Part shown: positions 1-7,846 of the stretch, piece after piece
Layout: each line of letters opens with the position of its first letter
Numbering within the stretch: the first letter of the stretch is position 1
From: Bacillota bacterium
Lineage (GTDB): Bacteria; Bacillota_B; Desulfitobacteriia; Desulfitobacteriales; Desulfitobacteriaceae
NCBI GenBank assembly: GCA_021779415.1
Contig: JAJYAS010000002.1
Span: 1 to 22,558, forward strand
Reading direction: 5' to 3'
Length of the DNA: 22,558 bases
Translations under genes and position numbers: made by a program
The notes under the pieces: model-generated
Databases searched by the model: none
What the model saw: the letters and a program-made list of their open reading frames with translations, nothing else
What the model was told of the DNA's origin: nothing

Positions 1-333
1 ATGATATTGTCATGCGTTTTTTAATACTCGTTCGTACTTAATTCCCCTTTGGCATACCTCTCTTGGAGAATTATTATTGCAGGATGATCAGAATCATCGT
101 CGTCCAAATAGACTTAGCTACATCCAAGATAATAGTTACCATATCTCATACCAACTCACTCCCCGTATAATTAAGTTTGTTATAGTTTGCGACTTCAGTA
201 TGGCGAAAAAGTGTGGCAAAAGTTTGACATAAGTTTGACCCAACAATGTCATTTTAAAAATTTTGCTAAAAGTATAGATTGCCCTTTACGGCGGGATATT
301 AGAAATATTACCTAAAGTGAAGGGGGCGCATTG
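1..333. other. Upstream non-coding region, no gene recognised
   Basis: I see no open frame of useful length that enters from the left edge on either strand, and no RNA gene. A short hairpin (GATGAT/ATCATC, 83-98) and a pair of AAGTTTGAC direct repeats (220-228 and 231-239) are the only structures noted. A TTGACA (224-229) resembles a -35 box, but the sequence 17 bases downstream (TGTCAT) is a poor -10, so I do not call a promoter for the following antiporter gene. Confidence 0.5.
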
Positions 334-1857
334 ATGCAAGGTACAATCTGGTCGTTATTACCTTTTCTTGTTGTAATTCCACTTGCCTTACTCACTAGGC
401 AAGTACTGCCTGGTTTAGTCGTGGGTTTGTTGGTTGGAGCGTATATGCTCAATCCTACGCCATTTGGCGGCGTGGATACTGCCTTGCAGTATATCTTGAA
501 AGAACTGGCAGTTCCAGATAACCTGAGACTCATTGTGTTTATGTACGGTTTTGGGGCTTTTGTGGGATTGGTGCGCATCACAGGAGGAGTAAGTGGTTTT
601 GCTCGCCTTATGGAAGAAAAAATCCATTCCGGGCGCGGTGCCTTTGTTGTAACCTGGCTGTCCGCTTTGCTCACCTTTATGGCACCTGATTTTCGAATTA
701 TTACTGTGGGTCCAGTGATGAAACAGGTATTTTCCCGGCTTGAAGTGCCCGTCCAAAAGGTAGCTTTCATTATTGATGCCACCGCGACGCCCTTGTGTGC
801 GATCATGCCCCTGGGTACAGTGTTTATTGGCTATACCATTGGTCTATTGGGCACAGTGAGTCGGCATCAAGGGGTTGTCACTCCTCCTTATAACTTGTTC
901 TTACTTAGCATTCCCTTTAACTTCTTCTCCTTAGCTATGCTGGGGTTTGCTTTGTTCTATTCTTTCCGTAAAACCGAAAAGGGTCAAGTAAAGGAGCCAA
1001 CTACTAAACCGATAGAATCGATCGCTAAACTAAGGTCCTTGGGCTCGGCCCAATTGGCTTATGCAGAAACCTCCATGGAACTGGCAATGCATCCACCGGT
1101 GTACAATCGGCAACGCAAGATTAACCGTGAGAATGAATCCTATCCAGACCCAGTGGAACTGGTCGCACAGAAGGTTACACCTAATGCGCTCAACCTCATC
1201 GTGCCTCTGGCGCTTTTGTTGGGGTTTACTTTGTTTTACACGTGGTGGGACGGGCATTTTCATTCTACGAATTTTTTAGGGGCATTAATCCAAGCGAATG
1301 CTGCCAAAGCGATGTTGGAAGCACTGTTATCCACTTTAATGATCTCCTTTATTTGGTATGCTTTTCAAAAACAGCCTATCCAGCGCACCCTTTTTGGATT
1401 TTTGCAAGGGGGCAATGAGATGATGGCGGTGAACGTCCTTTTAGTGTTTGTCTGGGCGGTTTCCGCTATTTCTACGGATCTTGGGTTTGTAAGTTTTACA
1501 GAGCAAACCGTGGGACGGTTGGTGCCAGCGGCATTTATAGCACCCGCTTTTTTTGTGATCGGTTGTCTGCTTTCATATGTAATTGGTTCAACGTTTGGCA
1601 CATGGGGTATCTTATTGCCCTTAGGATTTTCGCTGGCGACCACTGAGCATGCTGCCTTGCCTTTAATTGCAGGGGCAGTATTCGCCAGCGGCACTTTCGG
1701 TGGGTTTGTTTCCCCTCTAAGCGATAATACCGTGGCCATGGCCACCGTGATGAAAATTCCAGTGATGGACTATGCCAAAATGAAATTGCACTATGGGCTC
1801 ATGGTTGCTGCCACCTGCACGGTATTATATGGAATTGTCGGCTGGTTTTATCGATGA
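334..1857 (+). CDS. NhaC-family Na+/H+ antiporter
   Basis: This is a 507-residue polytopic membrane protein of the NhaC-type antiporter family, expected to exchange Na+ for H+ across the cytoplasmic membrane. Visible family features are two homologous halves: a first-half segment around residues 125-165 (APDFRIITVGPVMKQ followed by AFIIDATATPLCAIMPLG) and a C-terminal SPLSDNTVAMATV segment matching the conserved SP-S-D signature. Hydrophobic segments fill both halves and are separated by a hydrophilic loop at about residues 215-285. The ATG at 334 is preferred over the in-frame TTG at 331, because the AAGGGGG ribosome site at 320-326 lies 7 bases from the ATG but only 4 from the TTG. It is separated by about 200 bp from the fructose genes, with nothing to suggest co-regulation. 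The ion actually transported (Na+, Li+, or an organic substrate exchanged for Na+) cannot be read from sequence. Confidence 0.85.
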   Translation: MQGTIWSLLPFLVVIPLALLTRQVLPGLVVGLLVGAYMLNPTPFGGVDTALQYILKELAVPDNLRLIVFMYGFGAFVGLVRITGGVSGFARLMEEKIHSGRGAFVVTWLSALLTFMAPDFRIITVGPVMKQVFSRLEVPVQKVAFIIDATATPLCAIMPLGTVFIGYTIGLLGTVSRHQGVVTPPYNLFLLSIPFNFFSLAMLGFALFYSFRKTEKGQVKEPTTKPIESIAKLRSLGSAQLAYAETSMELAMHPPVYNRQRKINRENESYPDPVELVAQKVTPNALNLIVPLALLLGFTLFYTWWDGHFHSTNFLGALIQANAAKAMLEALLSTLMISFIWYAFQKQPIQRTLFGFLQGGNEMMAVNVLLVFVWAVSAISTDLGFVSFTEQTVGRLVPAAFIAPAFFVIGCLLSYVIGSTFGTWGILLPLGFSLATTEHAALPLIAGAVFASGTFGGFVSPLSDNTVAMATVMKIPVMDYAKMKLHYGLMVAATCTVLYGIVGWFYR

Positions 1858-1917
1858 AGAACCGGAGATGCCTCTCTCCAGCTGTTTTGCAGAGGAAGAA
1901 TTTTCCGACTTTTTCAC

Positions 1918-1946
1918 TTGTAAAAAAACTAAGGATGGATTATAAT
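1918..1946 (+). promoter_or_regulatory. Probable sigma-A promoter of the fructose operon
   Basis: TTGTAA at 1918-1923 (4 of 6 matches to the -35 consensus) is followed, after exactly 17 bases, by a perfect TATAAT at 1941-1946. The predicted start of transcription is near 1953. The -10 box overlaps the first of three repeats thought to be the FruR operator. This is a pattern match; no transcript data are available here. Confidence 0.65.
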
Positions 1947-1998
1947 GAGCACAAATGATAATAAACGAGCATAAACAACTACTTAAATGAGCATAAAC
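1945..1998 (+). promoter_or_regulatory. Triple direct-repeat operator, probably for FruR (DeoR family)
   Basis: Three copies of a 12-base motif lie in the same orientation: ATGAGCACAAAT (1945-1956), ACGAGCATAAAC (1965-1976) and ATGAGCATAAAC (1987-1998). Their starts are 20 and 22 bases apart, about two helical turns, so bound proteins would sit on one face of the DNA. Tandem direct repeats in front of their own operon are common for DeoR-family sugar regulators. The first copy overlaps the TATAAT and the other two cover the predicted +1 and early transcript, which suits repression. Assignment to FruR is by position. Confidence 0.65.
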
Positions 1999-2054
1999 GG
2001 TCTTAGAAAGAATATAGTGACAAAGAGGAACGTTTTGAGTAGAAGGTGATGATT

Positions 2055-2813
2055 ATGTTTGCAGAAGAACGCAAAGCAGAGATTTTGCAACTGATGGAGT
2101 CTGGACAACCGGTTAAAGTAGGGAATTTAAGTCAAAGGTTTGACGTTTCTGAATCAACGATCCGTCGGGATTTGCAGGAACTGGAGAATGTAGGGCTGAT
2201 CCAAAGGACGCATGGAGGGGCTATTTCTGTCCAGTCGAGTTTTGAGTTGAGCTATCAGGAAAAAGAAATTCGCTTTTATGATGAAAAGCAAAAAATTGCC
2301 CAAGCGGCGTCTGAGTTGGTTAAGGATGGAGAAACCGTTTTTTTGGATACTGGAACCACCACGCTACAATTAGCTCTCGCGTTGCGGGGGAAAGCAATTA
2401 CGGTTGCAACTAATAGTATGGATATTGCTCAAGTGTTCGCAGAGGATTCTCAGGTCGAAGTGATTGTTTTAGGGGGGAGCCTAAGGAAAAATATTCGTTC
2501 CTTAGTCGGCTTCTTGACGAATGAAATGTTGGCTAAGCTTCATTTTGACAAAGTTTTTCTGGCAGCTAATGCCGTTGACCCCGAACTCGGGGTGACGACC
2601 CCTAATCTTATGGAAGCGGAAACCAAACGACATATGGTGAAGGCGGGCAAAGAAATCATTTTAGTGGTGGATCACTCAAAACTCTGGGAAAAAGCGATGT
2701 GTAAAATTTGTAGCCTGAGTGAGATTGATTTGCTCCTGACAGAGGGTTTATCTGAAGCAGATATGAAACGGTTAAGTCAGTATGTTCAAGTACAAACTGC
2801 AGATAATATGTAA
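2055..2813 (+). CDS. fruR: DeoR-family transcriptional repressor of the fructose operon
   Basis: This 252-residue regulator has a DeoR-type winged helix-turn-helix at about residues 18-55 (VGNLSQRFDVSESTIRRDL, then a GLIQRTHGGA wing) and a C-terminal DeoR sugar-phosphate sensor domain from about residue 75, including the DTGTTT segment typical of the phosphosugar-binding fold. Length is normal for the family. The start at 2055 follows AAGGTGAT at 2043-2050 and gives the usual MFAEER N-terminus; in-frame GTG (2046) and ATG (2049) codons lie inside that ribosome site. It is the first gene of the fructose locus, directly behind the triple repeat. By analogy with other fructose operons it probably represses fruK and the PTS genes and is released by fructose-1-phosphate; effector and target are inferred. 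Confidence 0.88.
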   Translation: MFAEERKAEILQLMESGQPVKVGNLSQRFDVSESTIRRDLQELENVGLIQRTHGGAISVQSSFELSYQEKEIRFYDEKQKIAQAASELVKDGETVFLDTGTTTLQLALALRGKAITVATNSMDIAQVFAEDSQVEVIVLGGSLRKNIRSLVGFLTNEMLAKLHFDKVFLAANAVDPELGVTTPNLMEAETKRHMVKAGKEIILVVDHSKLWEKAMCKICSLSEIDLLLTEGLSEADMKRLSQYVQVQTADNM

Positions 2814-2868
2814 GGATAAGTGTTTGAGAAATTTAAGAACTCTATTTTAGTGCTGAAGGGATGTACTC

Positions 2869-3825
2869 ATGAACAAGCAAAAACGGGATAGGATTGTCAC
2901 TATAACGCTCAATCCTGCTGTTGATCAAACTCTTAATTTCACTCAATTTCGTGTCGGGCAAGTTAATAGGGTAGGCAGAGAACGTTTAGATCCTGCTGGC
3001 AAGGGCATTAATGTTGCCAAGGTTATTAATAGTTTAGGTCAGAATGTAGAGGTGAGCGGTTTCTTAGGTCGGGAAAATGCCAAAATTTTTGAGCAGTATT
3101 TTCAAGCTCAAGGGATTGCAGATCATTTTATTAAAGTCAATGGGGCTACTCGAGTGAACACTAAAATCGTCGATGAGGACAGTGGGCAGGTCAGCGAGAT
3201 TAATTTTCCGGGTATTAATTATGGTTCTTCAGATTTACAAGAACTAAAAAACGTGATTAAGCAGTTAGCTGAAGAATCGAAGCTTTTTGTTCTCTCGGGA
3301 AGCTTGCCAGGAGAGGCGCCTCTAGATATTTACCGGGAATTTACGGAAATTCTCAAAAATTATGATTGCAAGGTCTTTCTGGATACCAGCGGAAGCGCTT
3401 TGGCGGAGGGCATCAAAGCGAAACCCTATGCCATCAAACCCAATCTGGAGGAATTAGAGCAGTTAGTGGGGCATTCTCTTGACAGTGAGATCGCTGTGTT
3501 AAATGCGGTGGAGGGGTTAATTTCTGGGGGGATTGCTAAGGTTGTGATTTCTCTAGGGGGAAAAGGGGCGTTAGTCGCCGACGGAACCCAACGTTTGTTA
3601 GTTCGTCCACCCGAGGTCAAGGTGAGCAGTACGGTAGGGGCTGGGGATGCTCTGGTAGCGGGGTTAGTCTATGGAGAAGCTCAAGGAATGTCACTGGTCG
3701 AACAGGCTAGGTGGGCAACAGCCGTTGCTGCGGCTTCGGTAGCCCAACCAGGGACCCAAGCCGGCAAACTCAACGACGTGGAAAAACTTTTGCCCCATGT
3801 AATAATTGAAGAAATGAGGGTGTAA
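2869..3825 (+). CDS. fruK: 1-phosphofructokinase
   Basis: This 318-residue PfkB/ribokinase-family sugar kinase is predicted to phosphorylate fructose-1-phosphate, the product of the fructose PTS, to fructose-1,6-bisphosphate in the cytoplasm. The N-terminus carries VTITLNPAVDQTL and the AGKGINVAKV signature (about residues 43-52). The C-terminal half has SLGGKGALV and the ATP-binding/catalytic SSTVGAGDALVAG motif with the predicted base Asp260. Tagatose-6-phosphate kinase is the closest alternative, but the neighbours (FruR-like repressor, fructose-type EIIA and EIIBC) favour the fructose enzyme. A GAAGGGA ribosome site at about 2855 precedes the ATG. Only 3 bases separate its stop from the EIIA gene, so the two are likely translationally coupled. 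Confidence 0.92.
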   Translation: MNKQKRDRIVTITLNPAVDQTLNFTQFRVGQVNRVGRERLDPAGKGINVAKVINSLGQNVEVSGFLGRENAKIFEQYFQAQGIADHFIKVNGATRVNTKIVDEDSGQVSEINFPGINYGSSDLQELKNVIKQLAEESKLFVLSGSLPGEAPLDIYREFTEILKNYDCKVFLDTSGSALAEGIKAKPYAIKPNLEELEQLVGHSLDSEIAVLNAVEGLISGGIAKVVISLGGKGALVADGTQRLLVRPPEVKVSSTVGAGDALVAGLVYGEAQGMSLVEQARWATAVAAASVAQPGTQAGKLNDVEKLLPHVIIEEMRV

Positions 3826-3828
3826 CGG

Positions 3829-4284
3829 ATGAAAATTACAGACTTATTGGCGGATGATTCAATTCTATTAGGGCTTAAGGCGGAGACTAAGGAAGAGGTT
3901 TGGGGAGCTCTGGCTCACAGTTTTCAGGAAATTGGGGCAGTCCATAATGTAGAGCAGTATTTGTCAGATGTGGCTATTAGGGAATCAAAGGGAACGACGG
4001 GAGTCGGCTTTGGCGTTGCCATACCGCATGCTAAATCGGAAGGAGTAACAAAACCTGCTTTGGCTATGGCTCGCCTGGAGAAGGGAATTGATGTTCAGTC
4101 TCTGGATGATTCCCAAGCGGATCTTTTCTTTCTCATTGCAGCCCCCATCCAAGGGGAGGATATTCATCTGCGAGCACTGTCCAAATTAGCCCGCTTGCTC
4201 ATTCATGGTTCATTTCTGGAGTCGCTCAGAAGCGCTAAAACGCCAGCAGAAGTCAAGAAGGCGATTGAGGCACACGAGAGTTAA
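3829..4284 (+). CDS. PTS fructose-specific EIIA component
   Basis: This 151-residue protein matches the fructose/mannitol-type EIIA domain. It accepts phosphate from HPr at a histidine and passes it to EIIB. The active-site segment GVGFGVAIPHAKSEGV puts the phosphohistidine at His67, preceded by the conserved ESKGTTGVG segment. In many bacteria EIIA is fused to EIIB-EIIC or to an HPr domain; here it is a separate small protein. Its ATG lies 3 bases after fruK, with a GAGGGTG ribosome site inside the end of fruK. The EIIBC gene follows about 64 bases later. Confidence 0.9.
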   Translation: MKITDLLADDSILLGLKAETKEEVWGALAHSFQEIGAVHNVEQYLSDVAIRESKGTTGVGFGVAIPHAKSEGVTKPALAMARLEKGIDVQSLDDSQADLFFLIAAPIQGEDIHLRALSKLARLLIHGSFLESLRSAKTPAEVKKAIEAHES

Positions 4285-4348
4285 GCTTGGGAAATGACAG
4301 ATTTACTTGACATTGAAGAAACAATTCAAAAGAGGAGTGGGAATTGGT

Positions 4349-5725
4349 ATGAAATTTGTAGCCATCACATCTTGTCCTACAGGTATTGCACATACCTATA
4401 TGGCCGCAGAAGCACTTCAAGTGGCTGCTAAAGAAATGGGTCATGAGATTAAAATCGAGACACAGGGGTCTGTCGGTGCGGAGAACGTCATTACTCAAGA
4501 GGATTTAGCTCAAGCTAAGGCAGTCATTATTGCTGCCGACACGTCGATTGACAAGAGCAGGTTTGCTGGAATGGCGATGATTGAAGTATCAACCAAGGAT
4601 GCGATCAAAGATGCTAAAGGTTTGCTCACCAGGGCCGCTAATGCTCAAGCAAGTTCTAACAGCCCGAATAAAGTGACTCAGGCTGCTCAGGTTAAACCCC
4701 AAGGGAAGGAGTCTAGAACAGGGGTCTACAAACACCTGATGACGGGCGTGTCCTTTATGATACCTTTCGTGGTGGCTGGAGGTCTGTTGATTGCTTTAGG
4801 GTTTGCCATTGGTGGTATTTATGTTTTTAAAGTTCCGGGAAGTTTGGGCGAAACGCTATTCTCTGCTGGTAAAGCGGCCTTTGCGTTGATGATCCCAGTA
4901 TTAGGTGCCTATATTTCATTTTCGATTGCGGACAGGCCAGGGATCGTACCAGGTATGATTGGTGGGTATATTGCATCGAATAATGGATCTGGATTTCTAG
5001 GCGCCATGGTTGCTGGTTTTGCGGCTGGTTATATCGTTTTAGGAATTAAAAAGTATGTCAAACTGCCCAAATCCTTACAAGGGTTAATGCCAGTCCTCAT
5101 TATCCCAGTGCTTTCAACCGCCATCATGGGACTACTGATGGTTTATGTAATTGGTAAACCTATGACCTTATTTAACACCACCTTAGCAGCTTGGTTAACC
5201 TCCCTAAGCGGTACAAACGCGGCGTTATTGGGAATTATTTTGGGTGCTATGATGGCCTTTGATATGGGTGGTCCAGTCAATAAAGCCGCGTACACCTTCG
5301 GTGCAGCAACCGTAGCCAGTGGTCAACCATCAGCCATCATGGCTGCTGTGATGATCGCAGGAATGGTTCCTCCATTAGGTATAGCTCTTTCCACCGTTCT
5401 TACTAAGAAGAAATATACTCTAGAAGAGAGAGAAGCGGGCAAGGCAAACTGGGCTCTGGGTCTATCGTTTATCACAGAAGGCGCAATCCCCTTTGCTGCG
5501 GCAGATCCGTTGAGAGTTATCCCTTCCATCATGATTGGTTCAGCATTAGCTGGAGGTATTTCGATGGCCTTCGGGAGTACTATCATCGTGCCTCATGGTG
5601 GAATATGGGTCCTAGCGATCCCTCATGTCGTAACCAATTTAGTTCCCTATATTATAGCTTTGATAGTCGGAACCCTTGTATCAGCTTTACTCCTTTCGGC
5701 CATTAAAAAACCAATCCAACAGTGA
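4349..5725 (+). CDS. PTS fructose-specific EIIBC component
   Basis: This 458-residue permease carries two domains. Residues 1 to about 97 form EIIB, with the phosphocysteine Cys9 in the TSCPTGIAHTYMAAEAL motif. A polar linker runs from about 98 to 122 (Asn/Ser/Lys/Gln-rich). Residues 125-458 form the membrane EIIC domain of the fructose-type PTS, rich in hydrophobic segments, with a GGPVNKAAYTFG segment typical of the family. It imports fructose and releases fructose-1-phosphate inside. I start it at ATG 4349, behind AGAGGAG at 4331-4337, because the family N-terminus begins at the EIIB beta strand; the longer frame from TTG 4307 adds residues unlike EIIB and is probably not used. An in-frame GTG at 4337 overlaps the ribosome site. 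Confidence 0.92.
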   Translation: MKFVAITSCPTGIAHTYMAAEALQVAAKEMGHEIKIETQGSVGAENVITQEDLAQAKAVIIAADTSIDKSRFAGMAMIEVSTKDAIKDAKGLLTRAANAQASSNSPNKVTQAAQVKPQGKESRTGVYKHLMTGVSFMIPFVVAGGLLIALGFAIGGIYVFKVPGSLGETLFSAGKAAFALMIPVLGAYISFSIADRPGIVPGMIGGYIASNNGSGFLGAMVAGFAAGYIVLGIKKYVKLPKSLQGLMPVLIIPVLSTAIMGLLMVYVIGKPMTLFNTTLAAWLTSLSGTNAALLGIILGAMMAFDMGGPVNKAAYTFGAATVASGQPSAIMAAVMIAGMVPPLGIALSTVLTKKKYTLEEREAGKANWALGLSFITEGAIPFAAADPLRVIPSIMIGSALAGGISMAFGSTIIVPHGGIWVLAIPHVVTNLVPYIIALIVGTLVSALLLSAIKKPIQQ

Positions 5726-5770
5726 ATTCGTTCAGCTTAAGCTAATTATCGAGCAAGGAGGAATTGCACA

Positions 5771-6040
5771 TTGATTATCAAAGACATTACCATTACGAAT
5801 AGTTCAGGGCTTCATGCCAGGCCGGCTTCTCTATGGGTACAGATGGCCAGCCGTTATAAAAGTAGTATTAAAATCAAGACTAACGATTCTCAAGTCGATG
5901 GTAAAAGTATTTTAGGGATTCTTTCGCTGGGGTTAGCTTCTGGTAGTCAATTTCAATTGATTGTGGACGGAGTAGATGAACAGGAAGCAGCTGAGAATTT
6001 AGAAGTGCTCGTTAAAAATTTAGAAAATCAGGGTGAGTAA
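5771..6040 (+). CDS. ptsH: Phosphocarrier protein HPr (TTG start)
   Basis: This 89-residue protein is HPr, the general phosphocarrier between Enzyme I and EIIA. His15 sits in the SGLHARPAS motif and Ser46 in DGKSILGILSLG. Both are at the canonical numbers of Gram-positive HPr, so it can be phosphorylated by PEP/Enzyme I (His15) and by HPr kinase (Ser46); that kinase is encoded two genes downstream. The start is TTG at 5771, 9 bases after a strong GGAGG at 5757-5761; no in-frame ATG lies near enough to give the full first beta strand. ptsI begins immediately after the stop. Confidence 0.93.
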   Translation: MIIKDITITNSSGLHARPASLWVQMASRYKSSIKIKTNDSQVDGKSILGILSLGLASGSQFQLIVDGVDEQEAAENLEVLVKNLENQGE

Positions 6041-6041
6041 A

Positions 6042-7733
6042 ATGGATAGTAATGAAAACGAATGGCATGGTCTAGGGGTATCTTCCGGTCGAGCTGCGGG
6101 CGAGATCTGGCTACTGCAGGGCTTTGCGCCAGATGTGCCCCGTGAGCAGGGGGCTGAGGTCGATGTGGAGCAAGAATTAGAACGTTTCCAAAAGGCCGTT
6201 GAACTCACGAATCAGAAGTTAACTCAATATGAGCAACAAGTTCGAGCGGAAAAAGGGGAAGAGTTTGCTCAGATCTTTATTGCCCATCAACTTTTGCTTT
6301 CGGATCCTGCCTTTGTGGGTGAGGCTCAAAACCGTATTAATGCTCAACATTTGCCAGCCGAGCAAGCATTAAAAGAGGTTGCAGCGGAAGCGATCCAGAT
6401 GCTAAAAAGTATTCCTGATCCGTATTTCCAAGAACGCGCTGTAGATGTGCAAGACGTGCGGGAACAGCTCTTGCAAAATCTGCTCGGTTCTCAAGGGTCC
6501 GGTGCCGCCTCCTTTCCGGAAGTGGGAAATTGGATCGTCTTGGCTGAGGAACTAACTCCCGCTCAAACAATTTCTTTACCTAAGGATCGAGTACTAGGAT
6601 TTATCGTGCGCAAGGGCGGGAAAACGTCTCATGCTGCAATTTTGGCTCGAACTTACGGGATTCCGGCGGTGACGGGTGTTGATAGTGCTTGGGAGGAATT
6701 GAGTGGTTTAAAGTGGGCCGAATTGGATGGAGATGAAGGGTGGGTCAAGCGATCTCCGGAGGGAATGACAAATTTTCGCCGTGTGGATGCAGACTTAGAG
6801 GGTCAGGAGAGTCTGACTGGAGGTATCTTCGGGGATATTGTTCTGGCCGCCAATGTTGGAAGTCCAGCGGATATACCACTGGTTCAGAAGTTTAAAGCAC
6901 ATGGCGTAGGACTTTACCGGACTGAATTTTTATTTATGGGAGATCAACTTCCTTCTGAGGAAGATCAAGTAGAAGCTTACAGCAAAGTGATTGCAGCCTG
7001 CGCCCCTCATCTCACCGTTATTCGGACGCTGGATATTGGCGGGGATAAAAAAGCGCCTGCTTTGAAGTTGCCCGAGGAACAAAATCCATTTCTGGGTGTA
7101 CGTGCTTTGCGCCTGTGTTTGCGCAGACCGGAGATCTTCCGTGTCCAGCTTCGGGCGATCTGGCGAGCTTCCGCAGCGGGACCAACTGCCGTGATGTTTC
7201 CTATGATTGCTACGCTCGAGGAATTGGTGCAGGCCAAGGAGCTGCTCTTTGCTGCTAGGGATGAAGTGGTGCAGGAAGGGTTTGTCGTGGGAGAACTTCA
7301 AGTAGGCATGATGATAGAAATTCCGGCAGCAGCCTGGAATGCTAAGAGATTAGCCACGGAAGTCGATTTCTTTAGTATCGGGACGAATGATTTGACTCAG
7401 TATATGTTGGCGGTGGACCGTGAAAATAATGAACTGGCTGATTTATATCAACCTCATCACCCCGCGGTCTTAGGTATGATTGCCCGGGTAAGCCAAGCGG
7501 CAGAGAAGGCCGGCATATGGGTAGGCATTTGCGGTGAGGCTGGAGGGGACAGCTTATTGGCTCCTTTCTTTGCAGCTTTAGGAATCAAGGAACTCAGCAT
7601 GGCGCCAGGCTCGTTGCCCAAAGTTCGCCAAGTACTAGGCAAGCTTACCTTTGAGGGTGTAGACAAACAGAAGTTTGTGGAACGTATTCTAGAGTGTGGC
7701 ACTGCAGCCGAGGTTATCGAGCTATTAATGTAA
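6042..7733 (+). CDS. ptsI: PTS Enzyme I (phosphoenolpyruvate-protein phosphotransferase)
   Basis: This 563-residue enzyme transfers phosphate from PEP to HPr. The N-terminal phosphohistidine domain has His197 in GGKTSHAAILARTYGIPAVTG. The C-terminal PEP-binding barrel shows GLYRTEFLFMGD, TLDIGGDKK, the SIGTNDLTQYMLAVDR signature and Cys497 in GICGEAGG, the acid/base cysteine of the family. Length is standard. The start at ATG 6042 lies one base after the ptsH stop and is served by GGGTGAG inside the end of ptsH; a GTG at 6033 overlapping ptsH is possible but has no separate ribosome site. Being next to fructose genes rather than alone with ptsH suggests that the general PTS proteins here serve mainly or only fructose. 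Confidence 0.94.
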   Translation: MDSNENEWHGLGVSSGRAAGEIWLLQGFAPDVPREQGAEVDVEQELERFQKAVELTNQKLTQYEQQVRAEKGEEFAQIFIAHQLLLSDPAFVGEAQNRINAQHLPAEQALKEVAAEAIQMLKSIPDPYFQERAVDVQDVREQLLQNLLGSQGSGAASFPEVGNWIVLAEELTPAQTISLPKDRVLGFIVRKGGKTSHAAILARTYGIPAVTGVDSAWEELSGLKWAELDGDEGWVKRSPEGMTNFRRVDADLEGQESLTGGIFGDIVLAANVGSPADIPLVQKFKAHGVGLYRTEFLFMGDQLPSEEDQVEAYSKVIAACAPHLTVIRTLDIGGDKKAPALKLPEEQNPFLGVRALRLCLRRPEIFRVQLRAIWRASAAGPTAVMFPMIATLEELVQAKELLFAARDEVVQEGFVVGELQVGMMIEIPAAAWNAKRLATEVDFFSIGTNDLTQYMLAVDRENNELADLYQPHHPAVLGMIARVSQAAEKAGIWVGICGEAGGDSLLAPFFAALGIKELSMAPGSLPKVRQVLGKLTFEGVDKQKFVERILECGTAAEVIELLM

Positions 7734-7766
7734 AACAAGGCTATGGCGAATAAAGAAATGATACTG

Positions 7767-7806
7767 ATACCCCCCTTTGAACCAATATTGGATCATAGGG
7801 GGGTAT
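7767..7806. promoter_or_regulatory. 40-bp near-perfect palindrome between ptsI and hprK
   Basis: Outer arms ATACCCCCCT (7767-7776) and AGGGGGGTAT (7797-7806) are exact complements. Inside them, after one T/T mismatch, TGA pairs with TCA, and after one A/A mismatch, CCAAT pairs with ATTGG at the exact centre (7786/7787). Eighteen of 20 symmetric positions pair. No U-tract follows (TTGAAACG), so it is not a standard intrinsic terminator. It could be an operator, an mRNA-stabilising or processing stem, or an attenuator for hprK. Confidence 0.6.
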
Positions 7807-7846
7807 TGAAACGAGATACCAGCATTTCATGAAAGAAGGTGTAAAA

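Noticed and set aside
312..806. Minus-strand frame of 164 codons opposite the antiporter gene
   Set aside because: It is a shadow of the antiporter reading frame with no family resemblance; the same holds for the other long antisense frames within the fru, fad and lut genes.
1861..1920. Terminator after the NhaC-family gene
   Set aside because: CCTCT/AGAGG can pair only with a bulge and a large loop, and GGAA/TTCC is too short; neither is a credible stem.
4307..4348. TTG start at 4307 for the EIIBC gene
   Set aside because: The extra 14 residues do not fit the EIIB fold, and AGAGGAG at 4331-4337 serves ATG 4349, which gives the normal EIIB N-terminus.
7807..7820. Possible cre site (TGAAACGAGATACC) before hprK
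   Set aside because: The CG pair is shifted by one position relative to the consensus; it does not match when aligned properly.
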